A stretch of 56,146 nt of DNA from assembly GCA_050260375.1 (NCBI GenBank), contig JBLNCA010000022.1, forward strand, positions 1 through 56,146, in the 5' to 3' direction. Each line of letters opens with the position of its first letter. Position 1 is the stretch's first letter. The notes under the pieces were generated by a model that was given only the letters and a program-made list of their open reading frames with translations, ran no database searches and was not told the origin of the DNA. A program made the position numbers and the translations under genes. Shown here piece by piece: positions 6,955-14,249 of the stretch. This DNA comes from DTFZ01 sp050260375. GTDB lineage: Bacteria > Bacillota > Clostridia > Christensenellales > SZUA-584.

Positions 6955-7009
6955 GCCGAAACCGCCGCGAGGCGGTCTGCCGGGGATAACCTCCCGGTAC
7001 TGACGAGGC
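6955..7009 (+). ncRNA. Type II hammerhead ribozyme
   Basis: All conserved parts are present in type II order: stem II 5' GCC (6955-6957), GAAA (6958-6961), stem III CCGCC-GCGA-GGCGG (6962-6975, extended by A6961-U6976), cleavage triplet GUC (6975-6977), stem I TGCCGGG/CCCGGTA (6978-6984 with 6993-6999), core CUGACGA (7000-7006), stem II 3' GGC (7007-7009). Predicted cleavage is after C6977, 42 bases before the transposase A start codon. Stem II has only three pairs, as in many small bacterial type II hammerheads. Confidence 0.88.
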
Positions 7010-7019
7010 AGGTGTAAAA

Positions 7020-9008
7020 ATGGAATTATTGACAGTCAAAGAGGTCGCGGAGCTTAAAGGCGTCAGCGAGAGATACATACAGCGGCTAATAAAAGATGGT
7101 CAAGTATACGCTCAGGAACACAGCAATCCTGCGAACAACCGCCGGCAGTATTTGATACCGCTTAATTCACTGCCAAGTGAGATTCAGCGCAAGTATTACG
7201 CTCTAAAAGGCAAGGCAGATATAGAAGCGGGTACGGAGCTGCTGCCGGAAATTATACAACCAAAGAAAAGCGTAACACGGCCTCAGCGGAGCTTTGACGA
7301 GTATAGTGCAGACGAGCGGGAACAGATAACATTTTGGACGGCAGTGCTGCAGGCATGGCAGGAATGCCGGGCAAAGTATGAGCGAAAGACAGATGCCGAC
7401 CCACTCTTCGTGGCAATGATGAAGCTGCAGCATAAAGATATCACCATCAGCGAAGATATCCTTTACCGCAAGTGGGCGGCGTATAAATCGGGCGACATTG
7501 AAGGACTCATTGACCGCCGAGGCGGATGGAACCGCGGGCAGTGCGGCATACCGGAAGAGGCATGGAACTGGTTTTTAACGGCATATCTCGATGAACGGAA
7601 ACTGAGTATAAGCCAGTGCTATAAACTCACGCTTTATTGGGTTAAAGAGTTCTGCCCGGAACTGTACGACAAGCTTCCCGGAGAGCGTACGTTCCGCCGC
7701 AAGGCTGAAAAACTGGCGCAGGCAGTAGTCACTATGGGCCGCCAAGGCAGCAAAGCGTTTGCGGACCGCTGCGCACCGTATATTGTGCGCTTATATGACG
7801 AGTTGCAGCCAAACGATTATTGGGTCGCTGACAACCACACGCTTGATATTATCTCACAACGCGAGGATGGAAGTGAGGCAACGCACAGGCTTTCCCTTAC
7901 AGCGTTTATGGACGCTCGCAGCAGTGTTATGGTTGGCTGGAACTTAACGGACACTCCATGTAGCCAGTCGACAGTGCTGGCGCTGCGGCATGCGATAATG
8001 CGCTTTGGCATACCGAAAGTCTGCTATTTCGACAACGGCACGGAGTTCTTAACATATGACCTGGCCGGGCGCGGGCATCGCTCCCGAAAGAGCCAAAGTC
8101 TTATCGACGATCCGCCGCCGATCTTTGCCCGACTGGGGATCGAATTTAGAAATGCCTTACCCCGCAATGCTAAAGCGAAGCCTATTGAACGGACTTTTAA
8201 CACTTTTAAAGGGCAGATATCGCGGCTATTTGAAACTTTCTGCGGCGGCAACGTTACCGAGCGCCCGGAAAGTTTGAAATACACGCTTAAGAAGGGCCTC
8301 GTGCCTCTCGACGGGCAGCTGAGAGTAATGATTTCGGATTTTATAGATGGAATTTACAACGTCGGTGAGTATGGCGGCGCCGTGGACGCCGATAAAGGCA
8401 AACGCAGGATCGATGTTTGGAATGAGCATATACGCGAGCTGCGCAAAGCACCGCAAGAAGATCTGAATCTGCTGCTGATGCGCAGTACACGCAGTCAAAA
8501 GGTTGGACGTAATGGAGTGTACATCACCATCTGCGGTGAAAAGCTCTTTTACTGGAACGAACATACATGGCCGCTGCTTGGCAAGGAAGTTTATGTCAGG
8601 TACGACCCCGCGGCGCTTGATACAGTGCGTATATATGATGCTGAGACGGATAGGTACATAGCTACCGTTCCGATGGCAACTAGCACAATGGCACTCTTCA
8701 ACGAAAGGGATCAAGACTCGCTTAAGGTGGCGCAGGAAGACGTACGCCGGGTAAAAAAGGCAGTCGCGCACAAACTTGACGAACTGAAGGGCGCGGTACC
8801 TGCCGCCCGAAGCATTGACATGCTCGATCTTGCTGTACGCCGGGCACATGCCGGAAAAGAAGGCCTAATAATACAGACGCCAAAAATAATCATACCCGTC
8901 TCAAGCGGCGACGCACCCATCGAAGAAGCCGTCGGTCAGAATACACAGGGCGTTGTTATTGACATGAACAAAATGAACATAAATGCGGCTAAGAACCGTA
9001 AACGATAA
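7020..9008 (+). CDS. Mu-type transposase A (DDE recombinase)
   Basis: 662 residues. Order: N-terminal helix-turn-helix (LTVKEVAELKGVSERYIQRL), helical DNA-binding region, RNase H-like integrase core and Mu transposase C-terminal beta domain. The catalytic triad is visible as D271 (VADNHTLDI), D338 (YFDNGTEF) and E390 (KPIERTFNTF). Length equals that of Mu MuA (663). It binds the element ends, nicks and joins them to target DNA, giving 5-bp duplications as seen here. The leader downstream of the hammerhead site carries GAGGCAGG as a weak ribosome binding site. Followed at 11 bases by transposase B. Confidence 0.93.
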   Translation: MELLTVKEVAELKGVSERYIQRLIKDGQVYAQEHSNPANNRRQYLIPLNSLPSEIQRKYYALKGKADIEAGTELLPEIIQPKKSVTRPQRSFDEYSADEREQITFWTAVLQAWQECRAKYERKTDADPLFVAMMKLQHKDITISEDILYRKWAAYKSGDIEGLIDRRGGWNRGQCGIPEEAWNWFLTAYLDERKLSISQCYKLTLYWVKEFCPELYDKLPGERTFRRKAEKLAQAVVTMGRQGSKAFADRCAPYIVRLYDELQPNDYWVADNHTLDIISQREDGSEATHRLSLTAFMDARSSVMVGWNLTDTPCSQSTVLALRHAIMRFGIPKVCYFDNGTEFLTYDLAGRGHRSRKSQSLIDDPPPIFARLGIEFRNALPRNAKAKPIERTFNTFKGQISRLFETFCGGNVTERPESLKYTLKKGLVPLDGQLRVMISDFIDGIYNVGEYGGAVDADKGKRRIDVWNEHIRELRKAPQEDLNLLLMRSTRSQKVGRNGVYITICGEKLFYWNEHTWPLLGKEVYVRYDPAALDTVRIYDAETDRYIATVPMATSTMALFNERDQDSLKVAQEDVRRVKKAVAHKLDELKGAVPAARSIDMLDLAVRRAHAGKEGLIIQTPKIIIPVSSGDAPIEEAVGQNTQGVVIDMNKMNINAAKNRKR

Positions 9009-9018
9009 GGAGGTCAAA

Positions 9019-9942
9019 ATGGATTTTACAGAGGAACAGATATGGGCGTTAGAAAAGTTTGATGCTTTGGCTGCACAAGTAGGCAGCCAGAACAAGGCCT
9101 GCTCCGTGGTAGGTATTAAGGCTGCCATTATCTCCCCGCTGCGAAAAGGCACCTATCAAGGCGACGCAAACGCACAATTTAACAAACTGATCAGCTATTT
9201 CAGGACTAAAGAAGCGGCGGCGGCCGTTTCACCCCCACAGATGTGTGAATACGTGCCGACAAGCATTTCAACAAAAATAATGGATGTGATCAGGAACTGC
9301 CAGCTCAAGGGCGGCCTGGCGGTTGCATGCGGTGCGGCAGGGATCGGCAAGACCAGGGCAGCAAAGCAGTATGTACATGAAAACCCAAATGACGCTATCT
9401 ACCTCGCAGTTAACCCGTGCCTTACATCGTTAAGAAGCTTCTTGAGGGTGCTGAGCAATAAGCTCAATGTTACTGAACGTACCATTGACGAGATGTGGAT
9501 GAGCATAACTAACAAGCTGCGCGACGGTATGGTAATCATCGTCGATGAGGCGCAGCATCTGACAATTAAAACGATGGAGGCACTGCGGGCTTTTACAGAC
9601 TATTTTGCGGAGCGCGGCCAGACGCTGGGAGTTGTCTTCATCGGCAATACCGAGACTATTACCGTTACCGGAGGTAAAAAGCGTGCGGAGTTCGCACAGA
9701 TCACTAACCGTACACGGCAGCGCAAGGTTTATACCACGGATCAGATAAGACGCGAGGATATACAGCTGCTCTTTCCCGACCTGAAGGATGAAAAGATGCA
9801 GATTGACTTCCTGCTGAAGATCGCCCGCACGCCGCAGGCAATCCGCGGCGCCGTAAACCTCTACAGCAACGCCGTGGACAACAACAACGTAACGTACGAA
9901 GGTCTCGTAGCGATGGCGAAGCATATGGAGATGGTGATATGA
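9019..9942 (+). CDS. Mu-type transposase B (AAA+ target-selection ATPase)
   Basis: 307 residues from the ATG after AAGGAGG. An N-terminal helix-turn-helix region (residues 1-70) is followed by an AAA+ core: Walker A GAAGIGKT (residues 105-112), Walker B VIIVDEAQ (about 171-178), sensor region IGNTE, and a C-terminal winged or helical part. By analogy with MuB it coats target DNA in the ATP form, delivers it to transposase A and gives immunity to self-insertion. Its stop overlaps the next ATG (ATGA). Confidence 0.92.
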   Translation: MDFTEEQIWALEKFDALAAQVGSQNKACSVVGIKAAIISPLRKGTYQGDANAQFNKLISYFRTKEAAAAVSPPQMCEYVPTSISTKIMDVIRNCQLKGGLAVACGAAGIGKTRAAKQYVHENPNDAIYLAVNPCLTSLRSFLRVLSNKLNVTERTIDEMWMSITNKLRDGMVIIVDEAQHLTIKTMEALRAFTDYFAERGQTLGVVFIGNTETITVTGGKKRAEFAQITNRTRQRKVYTTDQIRREDIQLLFPDLKDEKMQIDFLLKIARTPQAIRGAVNLYSNAVDNNNVTYEGLVAMAKHMEMVI

Positions 9943-10268
9943 AACGGTGCCATATTACGACCCGTTTCAGGCTATGGGTTGCGCTCTTCATAATCTGCTG
10001 GGGCTTAACTCCCCTGATGTTCCTGCTGGCCGACATAGAGCGCGGTTATGACGCTTTGGGCGGCGAGTTGCTGATACCAGCGATTCCCGTTATGGCGCTG
10101 ATTTTGGCAATAGCCGATAAAAAATCGGAGGTGAGCCATGGACGTATTAAGAGGAAAAACGTATATCGACAGCAGAGGCTGGATGTACCGCGTAATGTCG
10201 GGAATAGGCGAAGACAGATTCAAAGCCCGGTATTGCAAGCCCGACAAAGCCGGATGGCACGGTGTTAA
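9939..10268 (+). CDS. Small membrane protein, 3' half doubtful
   Basis: Starts in ATGA overlap with transposase B. Residues about 9-30 (FRLWVALFIICWGLTPLMFL) and 44-58 (ELLIPAIPVMALILAI) look like two membrane spans. After KKSEV the frame continues 131 bases into the next gene in another frame with basic, non-conserved-looking sequence, so the native stop was probably near 10138 and the end may be altered by an indel. Function unknown. Confidence 0.4.
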   Translation: MKRCHITTRFRLWVALFIICWGLTPLMFLLADIERGYDALGGELLIPAIPVMALILAIADKKSEVSHGRIKRKNVYRQQRLDVPRNVGNRRRQIQSPVLQARQSRMARC

Positions 10269-10353
10269 AAAGTTGCCGTGGCGGGAGACGCACGAAGAGG
10301 CGCAAGCTGACCTTGACAAACTGGCACAGGAGAAGGGATGGATGGAGGCATGA
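10138..10353 (+). CDS. Small phage protein of unknown function
   Basis: 71 residues, good ribosome binding site (TCGGAGGTGAGCC before ATG). Sequence DVLRGKTYIDSRGWMYRVMS, then DRFKARYCKPDKAGWHGVKK and a Glu/Asp-rich tail. It looks like a small basic beta-strand-rich protein of early phage regions; no named family recognised. Its TGA overlaps the ATG of the next gene. Confidence 0.6.
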   Translation: MDVLRGKTYIDSRGWMYRVMSGIGEDRFKARYCKPDKAGWHGVKKLPWRETHEEAQADLDKLAQEKGWMEA

Positions 10354-10529
10354 AGGCATTAAAAATCATTGGTCTGCTCCTAATATTACTTCAGATAATA
10401 ATCCTGATTCTCAAAGCGGCCGGCGCTATTGTTTGGCCTTGGTGGTTGATACTTTTACCTTTATGGGCGCCAGTTGCATTCCTATTACTACTTGCTGTAT
10501 TCGCCCCTCTTTTTGTAAAGGAGCCATGA
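10350..10529 (+). CDS. Two-span small membrane protein
   Basis: 59 residues from the ATG at 10350 (ATGA coupling, GGATGGAGGC upstream). Nearly all hydrophobic: IIGLLLILLQIIILILKAAG and PWWLILLPLWAPVAFLLLLA. The stop codon lies in the loop of a GGAGC-CATGA-GCTCC hairpin, directly followed by a twister ribozyme. Unknown role; early-operon membrane protein (superinfection exclusion is possible but unsupported). Confidence 0.55.
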   Translation: MKALKIIGLLLILLQIIILILKAAGAIVWPWWLILLPLWAPVAFLLLLAVFAPLFVKEP

Positions 10530-10535
10530 AGCTCC

Positions 10536-10592
10536 TTCCCTTAATGCAGCCGTCGGCGGTCACAAGCCCGCGAGTAATGCAGAGTGAGGATT
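10536..10592 (+). ncRNA. Twister ribozyme 1
   Basis: Core TTAATGCAGCC (10541-10551), CACAAGCCC (10561-10569) and TAATGCAGAG (10575-10584) match the twister consensus. P1 CCT/AGG (10539-10541 with 10587-10589), P2 TGC/GCA (10545-10547 with 10579-10581), P3 GCC-GTC-GGC, P4 GCGG-TCACAAGC-CCGC; loop TCAC pairs with GTGA (10584-10587) as the T1 pseudoknot. Cleavage expected between U10542 and A10543. It lies between the two-span membrane gene and the dockerin gene. Confidence 0.88.
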
Positions 10593-10606
10593 ATATTTTG
10601 GAGGTT

Positions 10607-10903
10607 ATGATGATAAAGAAACTTCAGGTTCCATTAATACTGGCCGTAGTACTTGTTGTGCTTGCCGGGATTCTACTCGCTTTATCTGTGGTTATAGTCT
10701 ACCGGTTTACTTCGGCTGGAACGGGCGATATCAATTGTGATGGTGAGATAAGTATTTTGGATTATACCTTACTGCGTATGGACACCCAAGGTGTTAAGCA
10801 GATGAGTATTGATGAGCATAGGCGGGCAGACATTAACGGTGACGGATATGCCGATGAAAAAGACCTATTGCTAATACAAGAGAAAATCCTACAGGGGCCA
10901 TAA
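10607..10903 (+). CDS. Membrane-anchored dockerin-domain protein
   Basis: 98 residues from ATG 10607 after TTGGAGGTT. One N-terminal membrane span (PLILAVVLVVLAGILLALSV) followed by a type I dockerin with two calcium-binding repeats: GDINCDGEISILDYTLLRMD and RADINGDGYADEKDLLLIQE. Dockerins bind cohesins on cellulosome scaffoldins or cell-surface proteins. Predicted to display the dockerin outside the cell membrane. A second dockerin protein is encoded among the tail-fibre genes (32537), making this pair unusual. The stop lies in a hairpin (AGGGGCC-ATAA-GGTCCCT). Confidence 0.8.
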   Translation: MMIKKLQVPLILAVVLVVLAGILLALSVVIVYRFTSAGTGDINCDGEISILDYTLLRMDTQGVKQMSIDEHRRADINGDGYADEKDLLLIQEKILQGP

Positions 10904-10913
10904 GGTCCCTCCT

Positions 10914-10936
10914 CCCTTAATGCAGCCGACGGCGTT
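10914..10936 (+). ncRNA. Decayed twister remnant (5' half)
   Basis: CCCTTAATGCAGCCGACGGC is the same 5' half as the intact twisters, but from 10936 the sequence diverges and the CAAGCCC and GCAGAG cores are absent. It lies at the equivalent place, after a stop-codon hairpin and before a small gene. Probably a broken copy without cleavage activity. Confidence 0.7.
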
Positions 10937-10979
10937 GGAAAAAGCCAAAACAGACGGCGAAAGCCGAGAGGGGACCCAT

Positions 10980-11339
10980 ATGAAACCGATTGAATTCAAG
11001 GAACAAAATGCAACGTTTGTATTACCCGCAGACAATGAGGGAAAAACGGCGCGGAAGCTGCCGGCGTACAAAAGCGACGATGGGCACATAGTATCGTGTT
11101 GGCGAATGAACCTAAAAGACAGGTTGAAGGCCCTGTTTACCGGACGAGTATGGCTGGGCCTTAATGCAAACTCACAGCCACCCGTATTGCTGACAACCCG
11201 GTACCCGTTTGTGCGTTGCCCGCGCTGGGCTATACCGGGCACGATTGAAGTTGATACGAACGGTGACGTATGTGCCATATGCAAGAAAACCGGGTGCCTT
11301 GCGGTAGTTTACAAGGCAAAAAAGCGGAAGGAGAGTTGA
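10980..11339 (+). CDS. Early phage protein of unknown function
   Basis: 119 residues from the ATG at 10980 (GAGAGGGGACCCAT upstream). The N-terminal half (MKPIEFKEQNATFVLP ... LPAYKSDDGHIVSCWRMNLK, DRLKALFTGRVWLGL) resembles a small protein family often seen in Clostridia phages. The C-terminus has a CAICKKTGC pair of cysteines that may bind zinc with CPRW upstream. Stop codon overlaps a hairpin (GGAG...GAGC...GCTC...CTCC) that leads into twister 2. Function unknown. Confidence 0.6.
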   Translation: MKPIEFKEQNATFVLPADNEGKTARKLPAYKSDDGHIVSCWRMNLKDRLKALFTGRVWLGLNANSQPPVLLTTRYPFVRCPRWAIPGTIEVDTNGDVCAICKKTGCLAVVYKAKKRKES

Positions 11340-11353
11340 GCGAAGCAGCTCAT

Positions 11354-11409
11354 CTCCTTAATGCAGCCGACGGCGGTCACAAGCCCGCGAGTAATGCAGA
11401 GTGAGGAAC
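11354..11409 (+). ncRNA. Twister ribozyme 2
   Basis: Same core as twister 1: TTAATGCAGCC from 11358, CACAAGCCC (11378-11386) and TAATGCAGAG (11392-11401), differing at the P3 loop (GAC for GTC). P1 CCT/AGG, P2 TGC/GCA, P4 GCGG/CCGC and the TCAC/GTGA pseudoknot are all kept. Expected cleavage between U11359 and A11360, about 60 bases before the next start codon. Confidence 0.88.
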
Positions 11410-11420
11410 GGAGGGAAGCA

Positions 11421-11618
11421 ATGTACTTACAGATAAGGTGCCCGAAATGCGGAAGCGATATGAATAGTACCTGTGAACTGATTCAGGGACCCAAGGATAA
11501 AAATACTATTCATCTCATGGAGTTTGAGGGGCTTGAATTCAGGTGTGAAGATTGCGAGCACGAAGTTTGCATATCTTCTGTGAATCCTCGAGATATAAGA
11601 GGAATTGACATTTATTAA
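11421..11618 (+). CDS. Small zinc-ribbon protein
   Basis: 65 residues from the ATG at 11421 (CGGAGGGAAGCA upstream). Two CxxC pairs, CPKCGSDM and CEDCEHEV, form a zinc ribbon; the rest is acidic. Found between two twister copies in the early operon. Function unknown; small nucleic-acid or protein adaptor is the usual guess for such ribbons. Confidence 0.6.
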   Translation: MYLQIRCPKCGSDMNSTCELIQGPKDKNTIHLMEFEGLEFRCEDCEHEVCISSVNPRDIRGIDIY

Positions 11619-11639
11619 GGCTTCTGGATTTTGGGCTAC

Positions 11640-11694
11640 ACCCCTTTAATGCAGCCGATGGCTATCATTTACCCACGCGTAATACTGAGCGAGG
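11640..11694 (+). ncRNA. Decayed twister remnant (full length)
   Basis: CCCCTTTAATGCAGCCGATGGC aligns with the twister 5' half and TAATACTGAGCGAGG with the 3' half, but the CACAAGCCC core is replaced by CATTTACCC and GCAGAG by ACTGAG. The P1/P4 framework is partly kept. Likely an inactive relative of twisters 1 and 2. Confidence 0.6.
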
Positions 11695-11720
11695 CTGTCG
11701 AAATGTATATCCTCATGCTA

Positions 11721-11742
11721 ATATAGAACACACGTTCTATAT
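11721..11742. promoter_or_regulatory. LexA-type (SOS) box
   Basis: Perfect palindrome ATATAGAAC-ACAC-GTTCTATAT containing GAAC-N4-GTTC, the core of the Gram-positive LexA box. It lies 21 bases before the methyltransferase start, placed to control that gene and those after it (Gam, GemA, Mor), possibly tying middle/late activation to DNA damage. A simple regulatory palindrome for a phage protein is the alternative. Confidence 0.6.
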
Positions 11743-11762
11743 CAATGCAGGAGATGATATAC

Positions 11763-12506
11763 ATGATACAGGTAATACAGGGTGATTGCCTACAGGTAAT
11801 CAGGCGGTTCGACAAGGATACGTTTGGCGGAGTGGTGACAGACCCGCCGTACTCGAGTGGCGGCCAATCCAGCAATGCGAGACAACAGCCAACAGGCAAG
11901 AAGTATGGGATTGTGAACCATAACGATTTTGAGGGCGACGGCAAGGATCAGCGTAGCTGGACAAACTGGATGGCCGAATGGATGTACGAGGCGCGGCGGG
12001 TCTGTAAAAAAGGAGCGCCCATTGTAGTGTTCAGCGATTGGCGGCAGTTGCCGTCTTTGACGGACGCAATGCAGTGGGCAGGATGGATATGGCGAGGAAT
12101 ACTCCCCTGGGACAAAACGAACGCACGCCCGCAAAAAGGACGCTACAGGCAGCAATGTGAATTCGTGGCCTGGGGCTCAAATGGAGCGATGCCAATCACT
12201 CGTAATGTGCCGATACTTCCCGGTATATATCAGTATCCTATACCGACAGCAAGTAACAGGATGCATCAAACGCAGAAACCGGTAGAGTTGATGAGAGCGC
12301 TTGTGCGGATCGTAGAGCCTGGGGAATGTATTCTCGAACCGTTTGCCGGAAGCGGCAGCACGCTGGTGGCCGCGGAGCTGGAAGGTTACAGTGCAATAGG
12401 TATAGAGATTATGTCGTCTAATGTGAGAATCATAGAAGAGCGACTAAAGCAAGTGAGTTTTTCAAATGGAGAATATAGACAAAGACCCGTATCAGAAACT
12501 CTTTAA
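11763..12506 (+). CDS. DNA methyltransferase (DPPY type)
   Basis: 247 residues from the ATG at 11763, chosen because GCAGGAGATGATATAC precedes it. Motif IV TDPPYSS (about residue 29) comes before motif I EPFAGSGSTL (about 195), the beta-class order. DPPY is typical of adenine-N6 enzymes, though cytosine-N4 enzymes can carry it; the target site cannot be read. HQTQKPVELM is the conserved motif X region. Solitary, with no restriction partner nearby; phage use is probably protection from host restriction or timing of expression. Confidence 0.85.
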   Translation: MIQVIQGDCLQVIRRFDKDTFGGVVTDPPYSSGGQSSNARQQPTGKKYGIVNHNDFEGDGKDQRSWTNWMAEWMYEARRVCKKGAPIVVFSDWRQLPSLTDAMQWAGWIWRGILPWDKTNARPQKGRYRQQCEFVAWGSNGAMPITRNVPILPGIYQYPIPTASNRMHQTQKPVELMRALVRIVEPGECILEPFAGSGSTLVAAELEGYSAIGIEIMSSNVRIIEERLKQVSFSNGEYRQRPVSETL

Positions 12507-12861
12507 CTATTATCTCACCCTCGGCCTTGTTGCGCACAGAAAGCTGACCAGGGAGATGCGGGCAGCCATCGATGTGGCACGGCGGCGCGGTGATTACACC
12601 TGGAACGATCTTGCAAAGTTGCTTTACCGCCATAGCTTGATCGTTAAGCTCTCCGAAGATGACGGCGAATACGCTGTAAGAAAGCGCGGAATTGCGGAAT
12701 TCTTCGGGCAGAAAATTCATAACGGTACCGTGCTTATATGCTCTGAGTACGCCGACGACGGTGCAAAGTGGTTGCGGTACAAGACTTTATGGAAGAGATA
12801 TTTAGAAAACGAGTTAAAGCGCTCCGGAAACTCTGGAGACTATCATTTGAAGGAGGAATAA
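12466..12861 (+). CDS. Early phage protein of unknown function
   Basis: 131 residues. Overlaps the methyltransferase 3' end by 41 bases in another frame. Helical, Arg/Lys-rich (LTLGLVAHRKLTREMRAAID, RRRGDYTWNDLAKLLYRHSL). No recognised family. Position between methyltransferase and Gam is typical for small accessory genes of Mu-like phages. The last codons overlap the ribosome binding site GGAGGAATAACT of gam. Confidence 0.5.
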   Translation: MENIDKDPYQKLFNYYLTLGLVAHRKLTREMRAAIDVARRRGDYTWNDLAKLLYRHSLIVKLSEDDGEYAVRKRGIAEFFGQKIHNGTVLICSEYADDGAKWLRYKTLWKRYLENELKRSGNSGDYHLKEE

Positions 12862-12863
12862 CT

Positions 12864-13382
12864 ATGGCAAGAAAAAGGATTATGGAAACGTGCGAGTTGA
12901 GGAATTGGGAAGACGTCGACCTTTATCTCGCAGAGATAAGCGAAAACGAGCGCAGTATCAGTAAGATTGAGTCGGACATGCAGAAAGGCATCGATGAGCT
13001 GAAGCTGGCCGCAGATATCGCGGCTAAGTCACACAAAGACCGGATAGCTCATCTTGAGGGGCAGATAAGCCTTTTTGTTGATTCTCATAAAGAGGATCTC
13101 GGCGGAAAGAAAACTAAGGTTCTCACCTTTGGGCAGCTCGGCTATAGAAAGTCGACATCTGTAAAACTACCGTCAGACAAAGAAAAGCTGGCGGCGATTA
13201 TAGAGAGACTAAAGAGCCGCGGCATGCATGATTGTGTTGTGACGCCTCCAGAAAAGGTTGACAAGGAAAAACTGAAAAAGTATCCGGAGGATGTAGTTAG
13301 CGCAGTCGGCGCAACACTGAAGGTCAAGGATGTTTTTTGGTACGAGATAGCCAGAGAAAAGCTGGCCGAAGGTGTAAAATGA
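12864..13382 (+). CDS. gam: Host-nuclease inhibitor Gam
   Basis: 172 residues; ATG after AAGGAGGAATAACT. N-terminal long helices (IESDMQKGIDELKLAADIAA, HKDRIAHLEGQISLFVDSHK) and the typical middle stretch TLTFGQLGYRKSTSVKLPSD-like (here KVLTFGQLGYRKSTSVKLP) identify the Mu Gam family. Gam is a Ku-like protein that binds DNA ends and blocks host exonucleases during phage transposition. Its TGA overlaps the next ATG. Confidence 0.88.
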   Translation: MARKRIMETCELRNWEDVDLYLAEISENERSISKIESDMQKGIDELKLAADIAAKSHKDRIAHLEGQISLFVDSHKEDLGGKKTKVLTFGQLGYRKSTSVKLPSDKEKLAAIIERLKSRGMHDCVVTPPEKVDKEKLKKYPEDVVSAVGATLKVKDVFWYEIAREKLAEGVK

Positions 13383-13735
13383 CGCCGAAGCAAGAACGCG
13401 AGTGGGCGCAGGATATATACAAGCGCGTCCATGATGACATTGTAGAAGTTGGCTGCCTCTGCATCCCTGAATTCATCGCAACAATCAAAGGCTTGGCCGA
13501 AGGACAGAAATATATTGACAAAAGTTTTGCCCGTAAGGTTACAGCTATTTTTGAGACGATCTTATGGATGCGGGAGTGTCAAAAGGGCGAAATTACGAAA
13601 GAAGAATTTTTTGAGCGGATAGAAAAAAGAGCAAAAGCTCAGGCTGAAAAACAATGGAACGACCGTAAGAAACGGATTGAAAGACAGCTACATCCGCGGC
13701 GGAAAAGGAAAAAAGCGACTAAACGGAGGGTATAA
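13379..13735 (+). CDS. Basic early phage protein of unknown function
   Basis: 118 residues from the ATG that overlaps the gam stop (ATGA). Mostly helical; C-terminal 30 residues strongly basic (KKRIERQLHPRRKRKKATKR). No named family recognised. Lies between gam and gemA. It could bind nucleic acid; this is inference from charge alone. Confidence 0.55.
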   Translation: MTPKQEREWAQDIYKRVHDDIVEVGCLCIPEFIATIKGLAEGQKYIDKSFARKVTAIFETILWMRECQKGEITKEEFFERIEKRAKAQAEKQWNDRKKRIERQLHPRRKRKKATKRRV

Positions 13736-13737
13736 AC

Positions 13738-14235
13738 ATGGCGGATATATCTATATCAAAAGAGCAGGTCAGGCGCATATACGCCCTAGGCGCCGCCGTC
13801 GGCATACTCGAGTCAGGTAACAAAGAGGATAACCTCCATGCGCTTGTATTGAGGATCACCGGGAAGGATTCGGTAAGCGCCATGACCGCCGCCGAGTTTA
13901 AGATGGTCGAGCGCGAGCTGCTGACGCTTATGCAGTATAAGAACAGGCAGACGCCGCTAAAGTCAAAAACAATCAAAAGCGTCGCTGTATCACCGGGTAT
14001 GATGAACGCAGCACAGCAGAGCAAAGCCTGGAAACTTATATACAGGCTTATCGATCTGGATACGCATAAATCAAAGGCTACGCCGGGCGAACGCATGGTA
14101 GGCGCAATAAAAACGATTCTCGGCGTAGACGCAAAGGTGGCAAACCCATTCCAGTGGATTACATTTGAGCAAGGCTTTAAACTGATAGAGAAGCTTAAGC
14201 TGTACGTTCGCTCGGCGGAGACGCGGGAACGTTAA
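13738..14235 (+). CDS. gemA: GemA-like regulatory protein (DUF1018)
   Basis: 165 residues. Begins ISKEQVRRIYALGAAVGILE and carries LHALVLRITGKDSVSAMTAA, the characteristic N-terminal half of Mu GemA, and later SKAWKLIYRLIDLD. In Mu, GemA affects host gene expression and supercoiling and is co-expressed with Mor. Ribosome binding site ACGGAGG at 13724-13730. Followed 14 bases later by mor. Confidence 0.8.
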   Translation: MADISISKEQVRRIYALGAAVGILESGNKEDNLHALVLRITGKDSVSAMTAAEFKMVERELLTLMQYKNRQTPLKSKTIKSVAVSPGMMNAAQQSKAWKLIYRLIDLDTHKSKATPGERMVGAIKTILGVDAKVANPFQWITFEQGFKLIEKLKLYVRSAETRER

Positions 14236-14249
14236 AGGGGGTCAAACTA

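Noticed and set aside
8226..8849. Long minus-strand open frame inside transposase A
   Set aside because: It lies wholly opposite a gene with clear catalytic motifs and has no protein-like features of its own.
10536..11694. Simple direct repeats or CRISPR-like array
   Set aside because: Spacing is irregular, genes lie between the copies, and the conserved bases match the twister core; no cas genes are seen.
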